Assembly (NCBI GenBank): GCA_014549065.1
Contig: JACDOX010000170.1
Coordinates: 534,639 to 598,638 of the forward strand
Direction: 5' to 3'
DNA length: 64,000 nt
Source: Cardinalis cardinalis
Lineage: Eukaryota; Chordata; Aves; Passeriformes; Cardinalidae
The notes below the pieces were generated by a model. It saw only the letters and a program-made list of their open reading frames with translations, was not told the origin of the DNA and made no database searches. This document shows positions 11,921-25,181 of the stretch, piece after piece. The position numbers and the translations under genes were made by a program. Within the stretch, counting starts at the first letter, position 1. The number at the start of each line of letters is the position of its first letter.

Positions 11921-12505
11921 TGTTCTGTTAATGTTGGATATTATGTTCTGTACCTTTAAGACTGGCTCTGAAGAGTGAAAGTTTTGTTTTGGTTTTCTTA
12001 TCAGCCTGACTGGGACACAGAGATGGCAGCTTTTGCTTTTGCTGCTTTTGCTTTTCGCTCTCTCTCTCGCTTGCTCTTGCTTTGCTTTGCTCCTGCTTGC
12101 TTTTGCTTCTGCNCCTGGCTAGTTTAGCTAACAGTCCAAATTGCTTCCTGGACTGTTTCTCCTTTTTTTTCCGACCATCCTGAACCTGCTCCGGACTGGA
12201 ACCTGGGAACACCGAGAGTTTACACCTTGTGGCTGCAGCAGCTGCCCAGCGCCGGAGGGACTGAGAACAGAGCGATCACCCCCGAGAGAGACTTTCTGAA
12301 TTTGTCATCTATTGCAGAGTGGTGTCATCCGGTATTGTTCATTTTGTGTGCTGGGGGGTGCTGTGCCTGTTAAATAAACAGGCTCTTTCCACTTCTCTCC
12401 GAGGAATTCTTCCCGAACCGGTTGCGGGGAGGGGCCGTGTGGGTTTGTTTTCTGGAGAGGCCCTCCTTTGGAAATCCTCTACCAAATTTGCCCTAAACCA
12501 GCACA
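11921..12505 (+). mobile_element. solitary LTR of an endogenous retrovirus
   Basis: A GC-richer block in AT-rich surroundings has the make-up of an LTR. It starts near TGTTCTGTTAATGTTGGATA (the exact first base is uncertain, 11919-11932) and passes through ATGTTCTGTACCTTTAAGAC. A pyrimidine-rich CTTTTGCTTTTGCTGC tract follows, then an AATAAA signal (12373-12378) just before GGCTCTTTCCACTTCTCTCC. It ends TTTGCCCTAAACCAGCACA at 12505. This pattern resembles avian (passerine) endogenous-retrovirus LTRs as I remember them. No gag-pol-env sequence is adjacent, so it looks like a solitary LTR left by recombination. I could not find a clean target-site duplication. Confidence 0.65.
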
Positions 12506-13865
12506 CTCAGCTATGAAAAACCAGAATCACTGTTTTTAACAAGAAAATGGTTGCTAGATGAGAGGGGTCTCCCAAGGGATTGTAGGTGGCAAAGTTGCTC
12601 TATTGGTAGAAAGCAACAAGCTGTGTTGATATCTACCTAACACACATATAGGCTTTGGACTCTGGTGTTAAAACAATTTTGAAGATCAGGAATAATGCTG
12701 TGTGTGATTGCCTGTATGTATTTACACTTTTCTAGCAAAGGACAAAAAGGAAAGAGATGCCTGGTTTTTTGTTGGTTTTTTTTTTGGTTTTTTTTGGTTT
12801 TTTTTTTATGAGTAATATTGTTTGTCTGCATGAAGATTGTTTACTCTGAGGCTTTGATGCATGGTCTTTTACAGCTACTGGGCTGCTCCCCTGTAAGATT
12901 CTTCCAAAGGATACTGCAGAGCAGCCAGCTGCAATTAAAACTGAGAAGACAGTGCCCAAGTCCTTTGACTTCCAATTCTTTGACTTCCATTATCTTTAAA
13001 TTACATCTTTAGTGCTGTCACTCTGTCGGAGTAGGATCACTCTTGCCCATGGTTTACTACAGCCCTAACCTGATTAGAAATCTGAGGGTTTTCTCCTCAT
13101 TTCACTAGGGAGTATTAAAACAAATTATCCTGATATGGAGACTATAAAATAGATTAAAAAAATAAATAAAATAAATTCAAGCACTGATTCTCTGTGCGCC
13201 AAAGACCTCACCATCCAGAGCTCCACTAGCAAGAAAAAAATGTTTGAAGAGGCAAAGTGTTGTATGTCTGAAATCTTCAGGATTAACAAAATGTCATTGT
13301 CCCTCTGTTGAGAGTCCATAGTCCCAAATCTTTGCTCAGTCTTTACCTGGATGAAGTGGACAAGGAACTTAGAGTGGGTCAGAACACATCAGGACTCCTG
13401 AGTCTAGCTAAGACTGCATATAAAAATAATATTGTCTTAGAAAGTAAAAAGTCTGTGCCCTGCATCTGCTGAGCAAGGGGTTTCAATCCCACGGTTTTTT
13501 TCTGTGTGCTGGCAGTTTCACAAAATAGGATGCATTNTGACTATGGCTAAACAAACAGCTGGAGGGGTGTTGTCTCTGCAGAGCCACAGGCCTGTCCCTT
13601 TCTGTTTGCAGGCACTCTGCCCATTCCCTGTCCTTTGTAAAGGCTCCAGCCTTACAGAGGGGTGAGCACGCTCACACACACAACATTGGTGTGACCTGAA
13701 GCTGAGCCCAACAAGTGCTTTCTGTCCCGCTCCCCCAGAGCTGGTCACTTAATCTCTGACATATGTATATTCTGCAGAGCACTCTGAAACACCCATCAGG
13801 CTGAATCAGGCGTTGTGTGGGCAGTGATCATTCACCCATCCCTGGCATTCAGCTCTTTTGGAATC
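12506..13865. other. intergenic, with T-rich tract
   Basis: No gene recognised. A low-complexity poly-T/GG stretch lies at about 12763-12808 (runs of T8-T10 separated by GG), and the minus-strand lysine-rich ORF across it is an artefact. The 13160 area is an A-rich run (AAATAAATAAAATAAATTC). Confidence 0.5.
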
Positions 13866-14436
13866 AAGGGAGGGGATTGTCCAGCTCTGCCCTGAACTGG
13901 TATGGCTTCACCTCAAGCCCTGTGTGCAGTTTGGGGCACCACAATATAAAAAAAGACATTAATCTATTACAGTGTGTCCAAAGGAGGGCTGTGAAGGTGA
14001 TGAAGGGCCTGGAGGAGAAGCCATATGAGGAATGGCTGAGGCCATTTGGTCTGCTCAGCCTAGAGAAGAGGAGACTGAGGGGAGACCCTACTGGGGTCTT
14101 CCACATCCTCACAAGGGGAAGTGGAAGGGCGAGCACTGATCTCGTCACTCTCATGACCAGTGATAGGACTTGAGGAAATGGCATGAGGCTGGGTTTGGAG
14201 AGGTATAGGTTGGATATCAGGAAAAGGTTCTTCTTCCAGGGAGTGGCTGGGCGCTGAACAGGCTCCCCAGGGCAGTGATCATAGCACCAAGCCTGACAGA
14301 GTTCAAGAAGTATTTGTACAATGCTCTCAAGCACAGGATGTGACTCTTGGGATGACCCGTCCAGGGCCAGGAGTTGGACTTGATGATCCAGATGTGTCCC
14401 TTCCAACGCAGCATATTCTGTGATTCTATGGTTCTA
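13866..14436 (+). repeat. CR1 LINE copy, 5'-truncated
   Basis: CR1 in plus orientation. It starts in the reverse-transcriptase C-terminal region (AGGGGATTGTCCAGCTCTGC, then 'ggggcaccacaatataaaaaaagac') and runs through 'ggagaagaggagactgagggg'. It ends CTTCCAACGCAGCATATTCT followed by 'gtgattctatggttctatt', the typical CR1 tail. The decayed reading frame still resembles CR1 ORF2 (for example VQRRAVKVMKGLEEKPYEE). It belongs to the same general CR1 type as the copy at 4.9-5.9 kb. Confidence 0.9.
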
Positions 14437-17367
14437 TTAAAAAATGGTAAGCGACACACAAAACTGGCAACCCAAAGCAGCTCAGCTCAGATTTGTTTGC
14501 TGCTGTAACCTCCTCAGTATCTGTGGAGTACCAGCATTGTTTCCTCTACATTCAAGTGTAGGAGACCACCAAGGAATGAAGGCTCAATACTGAGAAATTT
14601 TAATTTCTGGTGCTGTTTGTAGATAAACTCCTCAGCCAAGAGCTATTGCATATTTTGAATTCCAAGAAGGCAATGTTCTGTGTCTTTGTACACGTGCCAG
14701 TGCTGAACAGTTCAAAAAAGAAAAAAAATTACCCTGTTCAGCCTAAGAAAAGTGATAAATCTATTCTCCTGAAACACAGTTCTGCTTTATCTGGCTTTAC
14801 TTTCAGTGGAACAGGAGACACACAGTGCTTTCCTATTGCCACCTGTTTCTGGCAATGCAGGCCCTGCTTGTAAGCCACCCAAAATTCCCATAACCAATAA
14901 TTCCTTTGGATCTTGCTAATAAGAAACTCTGCTCTCAGCAATATGGAAAAGAATTGAAAGTAAATAAAGGTCACATGTTTACAGAGCCCTTCCCACGTCA
15001 TTAGCATTTCTAGTTGATAGAGTGTATTGTTTCTTACTCCTGTGTGTAGAAGATGCTTGTACTGCCTGTGGAATGCTGTGCAGGCACTCCCTACGTGCCT
15101 TGGCTTCTTCAAGAGTCTTTTATTCAGATCTTTTTCCAAGCCTGGCAGGACAGGTGAACCTCTGTGGAAACAGAATTGCAAGTGTCTTCTTTATTTTGTT
15201 AGTTATGCATAACCCTCCCTCTGCCTTCAGCACTGAAATCTTTTGCTGTTTTCACTTTCTTAGGGTTGTGGTTTCTTTCTTAATAGGTACTTAAGGAAAC
15301 ACCTGGAGTCACCTATCTCTGGTCTACTGTTTCCATATCTGGTTTATTTATTTTTTTAACTTCAAACACAGGATGTGTATGTGTGTGAAAAGGAGATCAG
15401 GCATCTACATTTGGCAGGAAGTCAGTGTCTTCCAGGTTATTTTATAATCACTGGAGCTAAGGCCTCTAGAAAACCATTCAGGACATCAAAATCATCCCTG
15501 CTAAATCATCCTCTGGAGAAGCATCTCTCTTTCCACTGCCTGTATAGGGAATCCACAGAGACCAGACTGAATTACCACAGCTGAAATAAGATGCTGCAGA
15601 AGGTGGCATAAATACCCCTGCAGTCTGAGCTACTATTCACCCACTGAAAGGCTTGAAAGGCTTCCAGTTTGCCCATTAATGTAGTCACTCTGCTCACCTA
15701 AGCAAAAAAAATTATAAAAGTGCATCTTTGCAGAAAATTGTGTATTAAGCACCAGTCTTTATTGCACCAACCAGCACTTTTAAATCCTCTCCCCAGGAAG
15801 CTGTTGACACATGTTGGAGTCACTCTACCACCTTCTCCCAAGAAATGCATCTGTAATTGTATTTGTTTGGTTACACGTTGCTGTGGAGGTGTTGGCATGC
15901 TGATCTAGACCTGCAAGCCAACCAGCACAGCAGGTGGCTTCATGGCCCTATATGGCATTTCACCTGTGAAGGTAACCAGGATCTCCCTCTGAATCTCTTT
16001 GATGTCTAAACTAAGCAGCTTAGAAGATGGCGAATGGAGCTGCTCCATGCCTGAGATGGGTGTCAGTCTCTGGCAGTGAAAGCTGTGACCTCCTGTGTGA
16101 AACCTGGCTCACATCACCCCAAATGTTGTGAAGGATGGTTCTTCCTGCCATCCCCTCTCCGGAACAAGATGTTCTCTGTGGAGCAGTATGCTCTGAAAGG
16201 CCAGGTCTGGCTGCTCCCTTCCAGCACTGCAGGTAGAAGAAGATGGCTTTTACACAAAGGAAGACACAAAAATTACCTGGAGGCTGGCCAGAGGCAGGTG
16301 GGAACAGGCTGAGAAGGTGGAGGTCTGTTTGGTCTGGTGACACGGCTGTGTAGATTCACTGTCTAAAATCCCTTGTGGGGAAAGACATGGAAGGAGTCAT
16401 TGGCTGCAGTCAGTTTGGGGTGGAGGGAGTTTTCCCAAAGCCAGGCATAGGAAAGCTTTAAAGCACACATTTCAGCATAATTAGAGGCTTTTCTGACATG
16501 AAAATAAAACTTGATATGCAAAGTTTGTACATTTGGATTCTGTGTTGCACTACACCCCCAGATTTGGCCTTTATCTTACCTTTACATCAGAATGTTAGGC
16601 AATTCACCACCACTTGCAATTTACTTTGACTCTGGTGAGTGTTAATTCTTATAGTGTGGATTGAAGACTTCTTTTAGAAAAGTTTCCAGTTTGTTATTTG
16701 GTCATTAAGTTGAAAAGGTCTGTGTGTCTTTAAAAAAAGGTGATAATAAACATGATAAAAGCGTAAAGAAAGCTCAATGATACTGAGAAGTTAGGTTATG
16801 GTCTTCTCTTTATTCATCCACCTATTAGAGGAGGAAAGGGNGTATAAGGAGACAGAAGAGTGATACATTGAAGGCAGACAGGGATTTTCTTTGTATGTGG
16901 TATGTTGCCATCCTGAACAATATCCACACGCATAAACGTAACAGGATCCTGCAAAAGGTCAGGCGTTAAATAGCCTCCAACACCGATTGCAATAGCAGCA
17001 ATAAAAATATAAATTTCAAGATTATTGAATGGGCTTCTGAGGTCAGCTATGCTGTAGCTGTCTGTCACAGCATTCCATGTACTGTCCTCCAAAACCCATT
17101 CCAGTTAACACACCCAAAGCCTGGGAGCTATTTGCTCTGCCCGTTTTATCAAGTNTAATAGTCACCATGCACCTGGGATGGTCTGTGACCATCACTTTAT
17201 TTATACTGGATACAGTAACAGTCTGCTGGGATTCTGGCATTCTGATGCTACCTGAGTGACTGCTGAATGCTTTAAGTGTACTTCAGTTATTTCTTCCGCA
17301 AGTGAACACATATGCTGCACTACTTAGATGCTTTTGTTGGTTCTTAGTGGAAAGTTTCAGACCTCTT
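14437..17367. other. intergenic, no confident gene
   Basis: AT-rich spacer with no recognised exon. A minus-strand frame at 16814-17092 has a hydrophobic run (LEIYIFIAAIAIGVGGYL) and an AATAAA just beyond it. It has no usable start or splice context and matches nothing I know. Confidence 0.4.
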
Positions 17368-17403
17368 CTGGTCCTCTACAAATCCTGCCTAAACCAGCAC
17401 AAT
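17368..17403 (+). mobile_element. LTR 3'-end fragment
   Basis: CCTCTACAAATCCTGCCTAA followed by ACCAGCACA closely matches the last about 30 bases of the LTR at 11.92-12.51 kb (CCTCTACCAAATTTGCCCTA then AACCAGCACA) in the same orientation. Upstream similarity fades quickly. It is therefore probably the tail of an older, decayed LTR of the same family, or a chance short match. Confidence 0.35.
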
Positions 17404-20400
17404 GGCCGGACTGTTAACCTGGCTGATATAAAAATTCCCAGAGAGTCTGGAACAGCTTCTCTGACATGAGATATATAAATGGTTTATGAGACCTGGAAGT
17501 TGCTGACAGACGCTGCTACACTTTGGTCCTGCACAGGCAGCTCCTGCTTGCCTCACAACCAGCTTTGCTTACAGTCAACTTGGCCCTCCCAGCTGTCTGC
17601 CCACATCGGTACAGTTTTCTTCCTAGGAATAAGCCTTTTGCAATCCTGGTGAGGTTTAGAGAGCCAGGGATCTCTGCACCATGCTTGGCTGTGCAGCATG
17701 GGCACCCCAAACACTGCCCATTGGTAGCTGAGACCCAGGACTGAGCCCTTGAAGGATGCCTAGGGATGGCCATCAGTTCTCTCCACTGGAACAGAGATAA
17801 TTTCATGTATGATGGGATCAGGTAAGACAGGAGTCATATAGGCCCTCTGACCTCAAATCCTTTCATCCTAGAAAGGAAAGGGAAAAGACTCAGCCTTTTC
17901 ACAGCTTCCCTCAGAGCACACTCTCAGCCATAAAACCCCTATCCTTGCAGTTGTTGAATTTCTGAGCTGTGCATTCTCGCCCTTTCCTCCTACCCCAAGC
18001 AGTGAAATGTTTGTTGGTACTGTCCAGGAATTCATCTGTTGGTATTTTATTATGCATGTGTATGATCACCCAGTTGCTACAATTACACTGTGGGAATCTT
18101 GTTTCTAAAAATACACCAATCTGCTGCTCTCCAACACAAGCATGAGGTAATGGATCATGTTGCCCAGTTGCCAGTCATACACAGGAAGAAGGAAATCAAT
18201 ACAGCTGGCAATACAGAAAGACTACAAAAATTGTAATTAGAACTAATTTCCCTTTAACTTAAAAACATAATCTTCTAGCCTGCATTATCACAGCTTCAGC
18301 TTTACAATGCATTAAAACAATAATGGGCTTCCCTTTGCTAGATAAAATCCTGTTATTCTGCTTGAGAGCATCTTTGGAGTAGCTCAAAGTGATGAAGTTT
18401 ATTATGGGAACCTTAAATCAGCTCCTACTCCAGCAGGTAGTCTGTTGCTATTGGTCTACTTCCACCAAAANTGAGAGAGATTTTGCATCACTCAGGTTGT
18501 GATTGCTGTATTTTGTCTAGGGAAACACATGTGCACACCATCTTTTAAATTTAAGGTGCAGAAAACTCCCTGATCTTGTTCTATCTCCTTTTCTGCATTA
18601 TTTAAATGGCAGTTGAAAGCACTGTGAGTCAGTGGAGGCTGCAAAAAAAATTGACGGATTGCCATTCATTTTACTATTACAAAAAGCTGTATTTTGGAAG
18701 GATTTTGCATTACAAATAGTGCCTCTGATTCCAGAGGAGCTACTCAGTGTATAGCCTTNCTCAACCTTACCATTGTATATTTTGTCCAAATAATGTCTGC
18801 CTGGTGAGCAAAGGAGGGGGCTTGGGAGCCTGAACTTCAATGCTGTAGCCAAAAGTCACGGTGATGACGGTGATGAGACACTGTATGGAAATGAGTGTAT
18901 TCTAAATTACAGCACTGACTGCTGAGTATGGCTGCTGCATCTCTGTTTTTGCCTCTCCCTGCCCATAGAATAAGAGTAATAATGTTAGAAATGGCAAGGG
19001 GCATTCTTGAATTAATGCTGATTTTAGATTTTGTCAGTGCTTTGAAGTTTTTCAGTGAGCTACATAAAGTGTAGCTCACTGAACAACTGTGCTACATAAA
19101 GTACACCTTGGTCAGTGTCTGCTAGAAGACACATAAAGGTCTGAAGCGACAGAAGAATTCTTCTGGCAGTGAGGTTTCCAGCCATGGTTCTCCTGCAGGG
19201 AGAGGAGCAGCCATCCTTGAGAAAAGGCAATGGAAATAGAGGAGAATGCATGTGGAAGCTGTGTTCTGCATTCACACAGTAATCCAAAGCTGCTCCCAGT
19301 TTTGCCCCTCAGAGTCTGTTTAATAACCACTGTAGCTCATTATATCTTTCTTCCAAAAATTGNGTGTAAAAGGAACCCCTCTATCCTTGCTACAGGCTTT
19401 TTACTTTTAAATTAAAATACTTTGTTTTCCCCTAGAGGTTGTAGTCTGGTTGTAATCTGTTACTTTCCCAAGAGTGTTTTTTTTTATACCTAGAGCCATA
19501 TTCTGTCCTTAGTTCTGGCCTCTCTTAGATCTCTCTTAGACAGCCATTATCTTTCCCACTGAACAGAAAACTTCTTAGAGAGCAGCCAGGAAAGAATCCT
19601 CTCTGCCTCTTGGAGCATGCAGTGCTGGAGCTGCTGCTGGAGCTGGTCATACATTACAACACTGTCAGCACTGGCTTTCTGCCCTTCAAAGGGGTTTTTG
19701 GAGCCAGGCGAAGGCAGAGCCACTGAGCACTGTCAGAAACCTCCAGCATCTCCATCCATGCTTGGCAAGAAGCTGCTCTACAAGAAGGGAGCTTTACTTC
19801 TCTGCTCCATTGAAACAACTCCTGCACATGGCTCTGCTGTTGGGATCAGATTGCTTAGTCCTGAAATCCTACTTTTCTCTGCTGCTTAGANCTACTGTTC
19901 AGCTTCAGTGGAGTTTTTCTGATTAACCAGGCTTTTGTTCCTGCCTTTCAGAGTCACAAGGAAGCCCTGCTCTGCCAACCAGGAGTCAGCATAGCTCTGG
20001 TTTGCTGTCATTTCTTACCCCTGAGAGAGAGAGAGCAGCCTTCTGCCTGCAGGGAAGAGAGCTGCTGAAAGACACCTCCTTCTTGGGGTCTTTCACAGAA
20101 TGACCCCTCCTGGCATCACAGCCTTGGTCTAGCAAGGCACCAGTGAGGAAACTGAAGCCTCAAAACTTCAACCGGATGGGAAATGTGTAACTTCTGAAAC
20201 ATGCTGGAGCCAACATGATGTTTCAGAGCCAGCCTCTATTCTTAGAAAAATGGTGAAAGTCGTAATTTAAAAATAAAATCAAGTGCAGTGCTAGCAAAGA
20301 GTCATATTGGTGGTATTCCTGTGAGTAAATCCCTCAACATGAATTGGCTTCACTTGAAGCTCAGCAACACTCCACCAAAATAAGGCCCAGCTGTGAGGTG

Positions 20401-21600
20401 TCTGTAGTACTGATCTGAACAGGAGAGAAGTACACGTGGCTCTTGCCACATCAGGTGTCCTCCTCGCCCCTTCTCTTCCCCCCAAAACATGCCTGTAGTT
20501 CACTTTGGTATTAGAGGTCAAACCAGAGCTTTCCAAGGGCCTCTGCAGGAATTAGCCCATGCAAGTGGTGAAATTTAATGTATATCCCCCTAGGCACCTC
20601 TGCAGGTGCTGTGCTTCTGCTGTCTGGTGGGGACTAGATGATGCTTTTGTACCGTTCACAGCTATTTCTGGTTTGCATTGAGGTTTACCAAATACCGTGC
20701 TTTATCTCAGAATCTCCAGATGTCAACATATTCCTTCTTAGGGTTGTGTGCAGTAAGCAAAGGGCCAGTCTCTGTCTGGCTTTGAGCAGGGATGGCCACA
20801 GACTAATACTTATGGCTTAGNGCTAGGATGAACTTCCTGTGCAGCATCTGAATCAGTCGTTTTATTGGCAGAAAACCCACAGAACTGGCTGTGTTCAAAT
20901 CCTGTTCATCTGCTGCTTTAGTACTGTTTGAATTTTGAGGTTTCCCTCAGAAAAACTCCCCTGTGTTTTACAGCCACAAGAGGCTGTAGGGCATAACCCT
21001 TTACCCACTTGGGTCATGCAGAATTTTTCCAATAACTTTAACTGAGAGAAACTGAAACCTAAAAGTTTCCTCTTGCACTCAGTCAGGCCAATGTGAACAT
21101 TACTTAAGGTGATGCCCAGAAGTGAAACACTGGATCTCATAATAATGTGACTCTGGAGCTGATCTGGTGTTTTAATCACCCTGTAACACTCACCCATGAA
21201 TCCAGCCCCACCAGGATGAAATGAAACACACGTGTGAGTTACACTGCTGCTTCACCCTGTGCAGAAGTGACCAGTGACCTGTGCCTCTGGCTCTGAGTCG
21301 TGCCTGTTAACTCCTGAGGCTCACACTGCCCAGTGATGTCACCAGGAGTCTTGCAAGAGTCAGCAGGCTGTTTTTCCCTCTAGTGAAGTTATTTGATTGT
21401 TCTGCATGGTGCATTTAAACTGTAAAGCAGTTTTGCATAAGCTGCTACCAAAGCTGCACATCTCATTCTAAAGTTCCACACTACAGTCTAACAAGGAGAA
21501 GAGTCTGAAAAACAGTCAGGAGACAAAAAAGCCAGAAGAAAAAGAAGTCAAGAGGGTATGTAATGAGCATTGATAGTTCAGATAAAAGACAGAACAAACT
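17404..21600. other. intergenic, no gene seen
   Basis: No exon or RNA gene recognised. The only distinct structure is the short hairpin at 19051-19083. Short ORFs on both strands lack coding character. Confidence 0.4.
19051..19083 (+). repeat. perfect 13-bp inverted repeat (hairpin)
   Basis: TTCAGTGAGCTAC (19051-19063), a 7-base loop ATAAAGT, then GTAGCTCACTGAA (19071-19083), a perfect complement. Beyond one mismatch, four more pairs (TTGA upstream with TCAA read on the opposite arm) can extend the stem to about 17 bp. The motif GCTACATAAAGT recurs just downstream at about 19091, which suggests a local inverted duplication. Confidence 0.7.
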
Positions 21601-21616
21601 AGTGAAGATTTCATGT

Positions 21617-21622
21617 TTTATT
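21617..21622 (-). terminator. candidate distal poly(A) signal, LGALSL
   Basis: The minus strand reads AATAACAATAAAACATG, followed about 10-25 bases on by CTTCA and then a T/G-rich element (TAGTTTGTTCTGTCTTTT). This is a complete polyadenylation layout. If used, LGALSL would have a 3' UTR of about 5.5 kb. Use is inferred. Confidence 0.35.
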
Positions 21623-24600
21623 GTTATTAAAAGTTCATTATGAAATCAGCACAACACATAAAAATAGATCTGTGGTGAATGATACATATTACTGTTATTG
21701 CCTGGTCATTTTGTGCACACTCTCACTTTTTAAAATCAGAAGGTAATGAATACAAGACATTTCACCAGCAAACTGTGAAACCAGTGCTCCTGCAGCAGAG
21801 AGGCTGTGCTTCCTGTTGACTCTATCCAANGTATAATGCAGTCAGAAATAGTCCTCTATTCACGCTTAAAAATAAACTCAGTTTTAGAGTATGCCCCAGC
21901 TGAAAATAACTGGAGAGTGAGAGCTAGAAATAACTCTTTTCTTAGGGACCTATTTCCATGAAAGTCAACGAGATTTTTGACATGGATTTTAACAGCAGAA
22001 GGACATAGCNATTTGTTGACAGACAGATAGAGAGGCCTAGCAACAGGAGCTAGGGAGGACCTGTGGCAAATAGGAGTTTATTATTTTGATCTTGCACATG
22101 CTGCTGAATCTCCTTGTTGTAGTAATTGTCTATGTTCATTGCAGCANTGATTGCTGGGAGGAGCTGGGAGGGTGTATCAAAGCCAGATAGAGCGTCTGCA
22201 GCTCATTTTTTTCCCTCCCTGTTTGGGTTGGCCGTGGTTCTAACCCTGCACACCATTCACTGCAAAGTGACTTTCACCTGTGTGCTTTCTGATCCATGTG
22301 AGAAAATCAGAACAATACCACGATTACAAAATCCCTCACCAGGTCACTTACTGTTCCTACACTGGTGTAAGCTTTTCTTCCTTGCTTCTGTGCTTATCAT
22401 AGCAGACATTTGAGGCTGCCTTCAGCCCCTGACTCTTGTTCCTTACATTGTCCCATCAGCTCCAGGGCTGCTGGGAGGTTGCTAACTGGCTCAGCAGAAT
22501 TGTTGTTCTGCAGTTTTCTGCATGGAAAGGTCTCTGTGCAGCCTTAGTGCAGAAAACAGTGCTGGAGTTCTCTGGGGGGAGCATGTCCTGTGGATAGGAG
22601 GCCAAATAAGCCCCACATCAGATACTCTGCTTGCGTGTCTGTGGGGAAAAGAATACCTTAGTGGTGTGGCTACTCCTACATTCTCCTGTTATTTATTTGG
22701 GAGCTTCTTTTACATCAGGCGAGTAAGAACATGAACCAATCCATGCTGTCCAAGCTTGTAAGCAATGCTGGGTTTTTTGCCACAAGTCCTGGTAGAGAGC
22801 TACAGAAGGTAGCAGCTAAAAATGTAGGAAAAACCCACAAGGGAAGCTTCCCAAGGGAAGCTGTCCTGCATCTCCATATAGCCTGTGCCCTTGTCTGGCC
22901 CTGAAGTGCCCTCTAATGCCCTCTGAACTCCTGCTCCCTTAGGACTACAGCACACCATGCTCCCCCAGCCTCACTACCAAGCTGATGGGCGCTGTGGCCA
23001 CTCTGGCCTTGTTTCCTCCACAGTGAACAGTTTCAAAGCCGAAGATGAAAATCTCAGCGCTGTTCCCTGAGTGGAAAATCTCCCGGCTTCAGTCTCAGCC
23101 TCACAGCAGGAGAGTGACAAGGGTGGAAAGCTGTCACAGCAGAATGGTGATTAAGGCTCCCTTTGGTTTTCAGGCTGTTTACTCAAAACAGCCCTTGAGA
23201 AAGATGCTAGGCCTCAAGCACATGTCACATTCAACCGGTTTAGCAATATTACGCCTGTTTCTGCTCAAACTAGCCGGGGAGGGGAGGGACAATATAATAT
23301 GCTAGTGCAAGTTCTCATACACAACATACTAATATTTAGTACAAAATGTTCTTTCAAGGTGGGGCAAACATTTCTAATTGTGACACAAAAAGAAGGTATT
23401 TTGTAACAGTTTTAACAAGTTGCCTGTGAAAAAGCGTTTGTGTGAAATATGTTTAGACAGACTACCTCACATGACACTGAAATATTTCAAGGCTCTTTCT
23501 GAGCAGGCAATAACCTAGTTTTGTTTTTTTAAAATAAAATCAGCTTTATCACAGCCAATCCCAAACATAATTAAATAATTTGGTTGTGATTTTTTTGGTT
23601 TAGTTGTATTTTTTTTTCCCTCTGTGGAAAAATAAAGCTATGCTGAGTGTTTCCACTCCACATGGGTTTTACCCATTCAAGACTTCTTTCATCACAGAAT
23701 CAACTTCCTCATTCAGAGGAAACCACAGAAATATTCAGCTAATAAATTCTAGCAAAAGATTTCAAAGGCTGGTTCATTCACTCCTGAAGTCCTGAAGAAT
23801 TGCAGCTTCTAAGAGGTTCACAGACTACTTCTCCCTACTGAAAAGCATTTTATAAACCTGGCCTAATTTGGAAACAGTAGTTATTTCATGTCTATTAGGG
23901 CTTACATCCAAAACCAAGATATGAATAATCCCTAAATTGTGCAGAGTGAAAAATCCAGGCATAAATTTTGCAGCGCAGTCTCCCATTTGAAACATTTGGA
24001 TTTGACCCAAAGTCCAACGAAGTAGAAACAATTAAGGCCTCAGTTTGCTCTGACTTACACTGCATGTGCAAGTGTTCTGCAGTTGCATTTTAACATGATC
24101 AGCCAGTGTAAGTCAAGCACGAGTGGAACAGCCCTTGGTTACACAGATATCATCCTTTTTTCGCCTGCCATCGCCTGGTAGTGCCAAGAGCAAAAGAAAA
24201 ATAAAGAGGCTTCCAATCAGGTGATAGATGGATGTGTAAGCTTTCTTTAACTGTAACTTTCTGCCCTTTCTTGAGCTCTCAGCCAAGCCATAACCCATCA
24301 GAAGAGGATTCACAGTCATTCTTGCCTCGAAGCCTGGCTCAGAAACCACAACAGGGCAGGATCAGGTGGTGGAGTTATGCAAAGGCAAAACCAGAATCAG
24401 GGTCAAAAGAGCATTTTCCCCAGAGAGCAAACTCCTGGAGCAGGAACAAATGGGAGTGCCCAGCACAGCAGGTGGGAACAGGAGCAAGGCAGGAACACCA
24501 GGCCCTGGCTCCCACCAGAGATGCCCCTGACAGTGCACTGAGCTCACCTTGGCATCCCTGGTGTAGGCACTGCGCTGCACCAGGCCCCCACGGGAGAGCG

Positions 24601-25181
24601 AATGCGTGGGGGCTGTGAAAATCCAAGGCAGCCAAAATGCTTTTTCCAGGATACAGTAAAGGCATGGAGGGGGAATCTCTACTGGTGGGCTGTCAGGGAG
24701 ATTCCCTTTGGGTTTGTGCTACTCTAGGGTCATGGTGCTACTCACACTTCCCACTGGCCCAGCGCGCCAGGCCCAGGCACCAGCCCTGCATCAGCAAACC
24801 TGGCTTTGGATGGCCAGCTGGAGAAAGCACTAGGCACAAAGGGTGCTAAATGTCTCTCCAAACAGAATTCATCTCATGCCTGCATCAGCTTTGGAACCAT
24901 AGGGAATTTCCAAGCTGGAGGAAAATCCAAAATACCTCATGTAGAAGCACCTTTCCCTTGGATTTTTATTATAATAATTTTTAAGAATATATTTTGTACC
25001 GAAACACTGTCAGCATTCTTTATACAATGGAAAATGACACAGTCATTATGTATCATGTAAAAGAGTAAAAACAGAGCAAGACAGGAACATTTCAGTTCAT
25101 TCTGGAGTACAAATAGAATCTGATGTACAGCTTAAAAGCCACACACCAGATAAAAAGTTCATCTGGAAAACAACAGGTTCT

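Noticed and set aside
16814..17240. Two overlapping minus-strand frames with a hydrophobic run (LEIYIFIAAIAIGVGGYL) and an AATAAA just beyond
   Set aside because: The frames need a shift to join, there is no splice context or poly(A) tail of a retrocopy, and the hydrophobic codons are simply AT-rich. I cannot match it to any protein.
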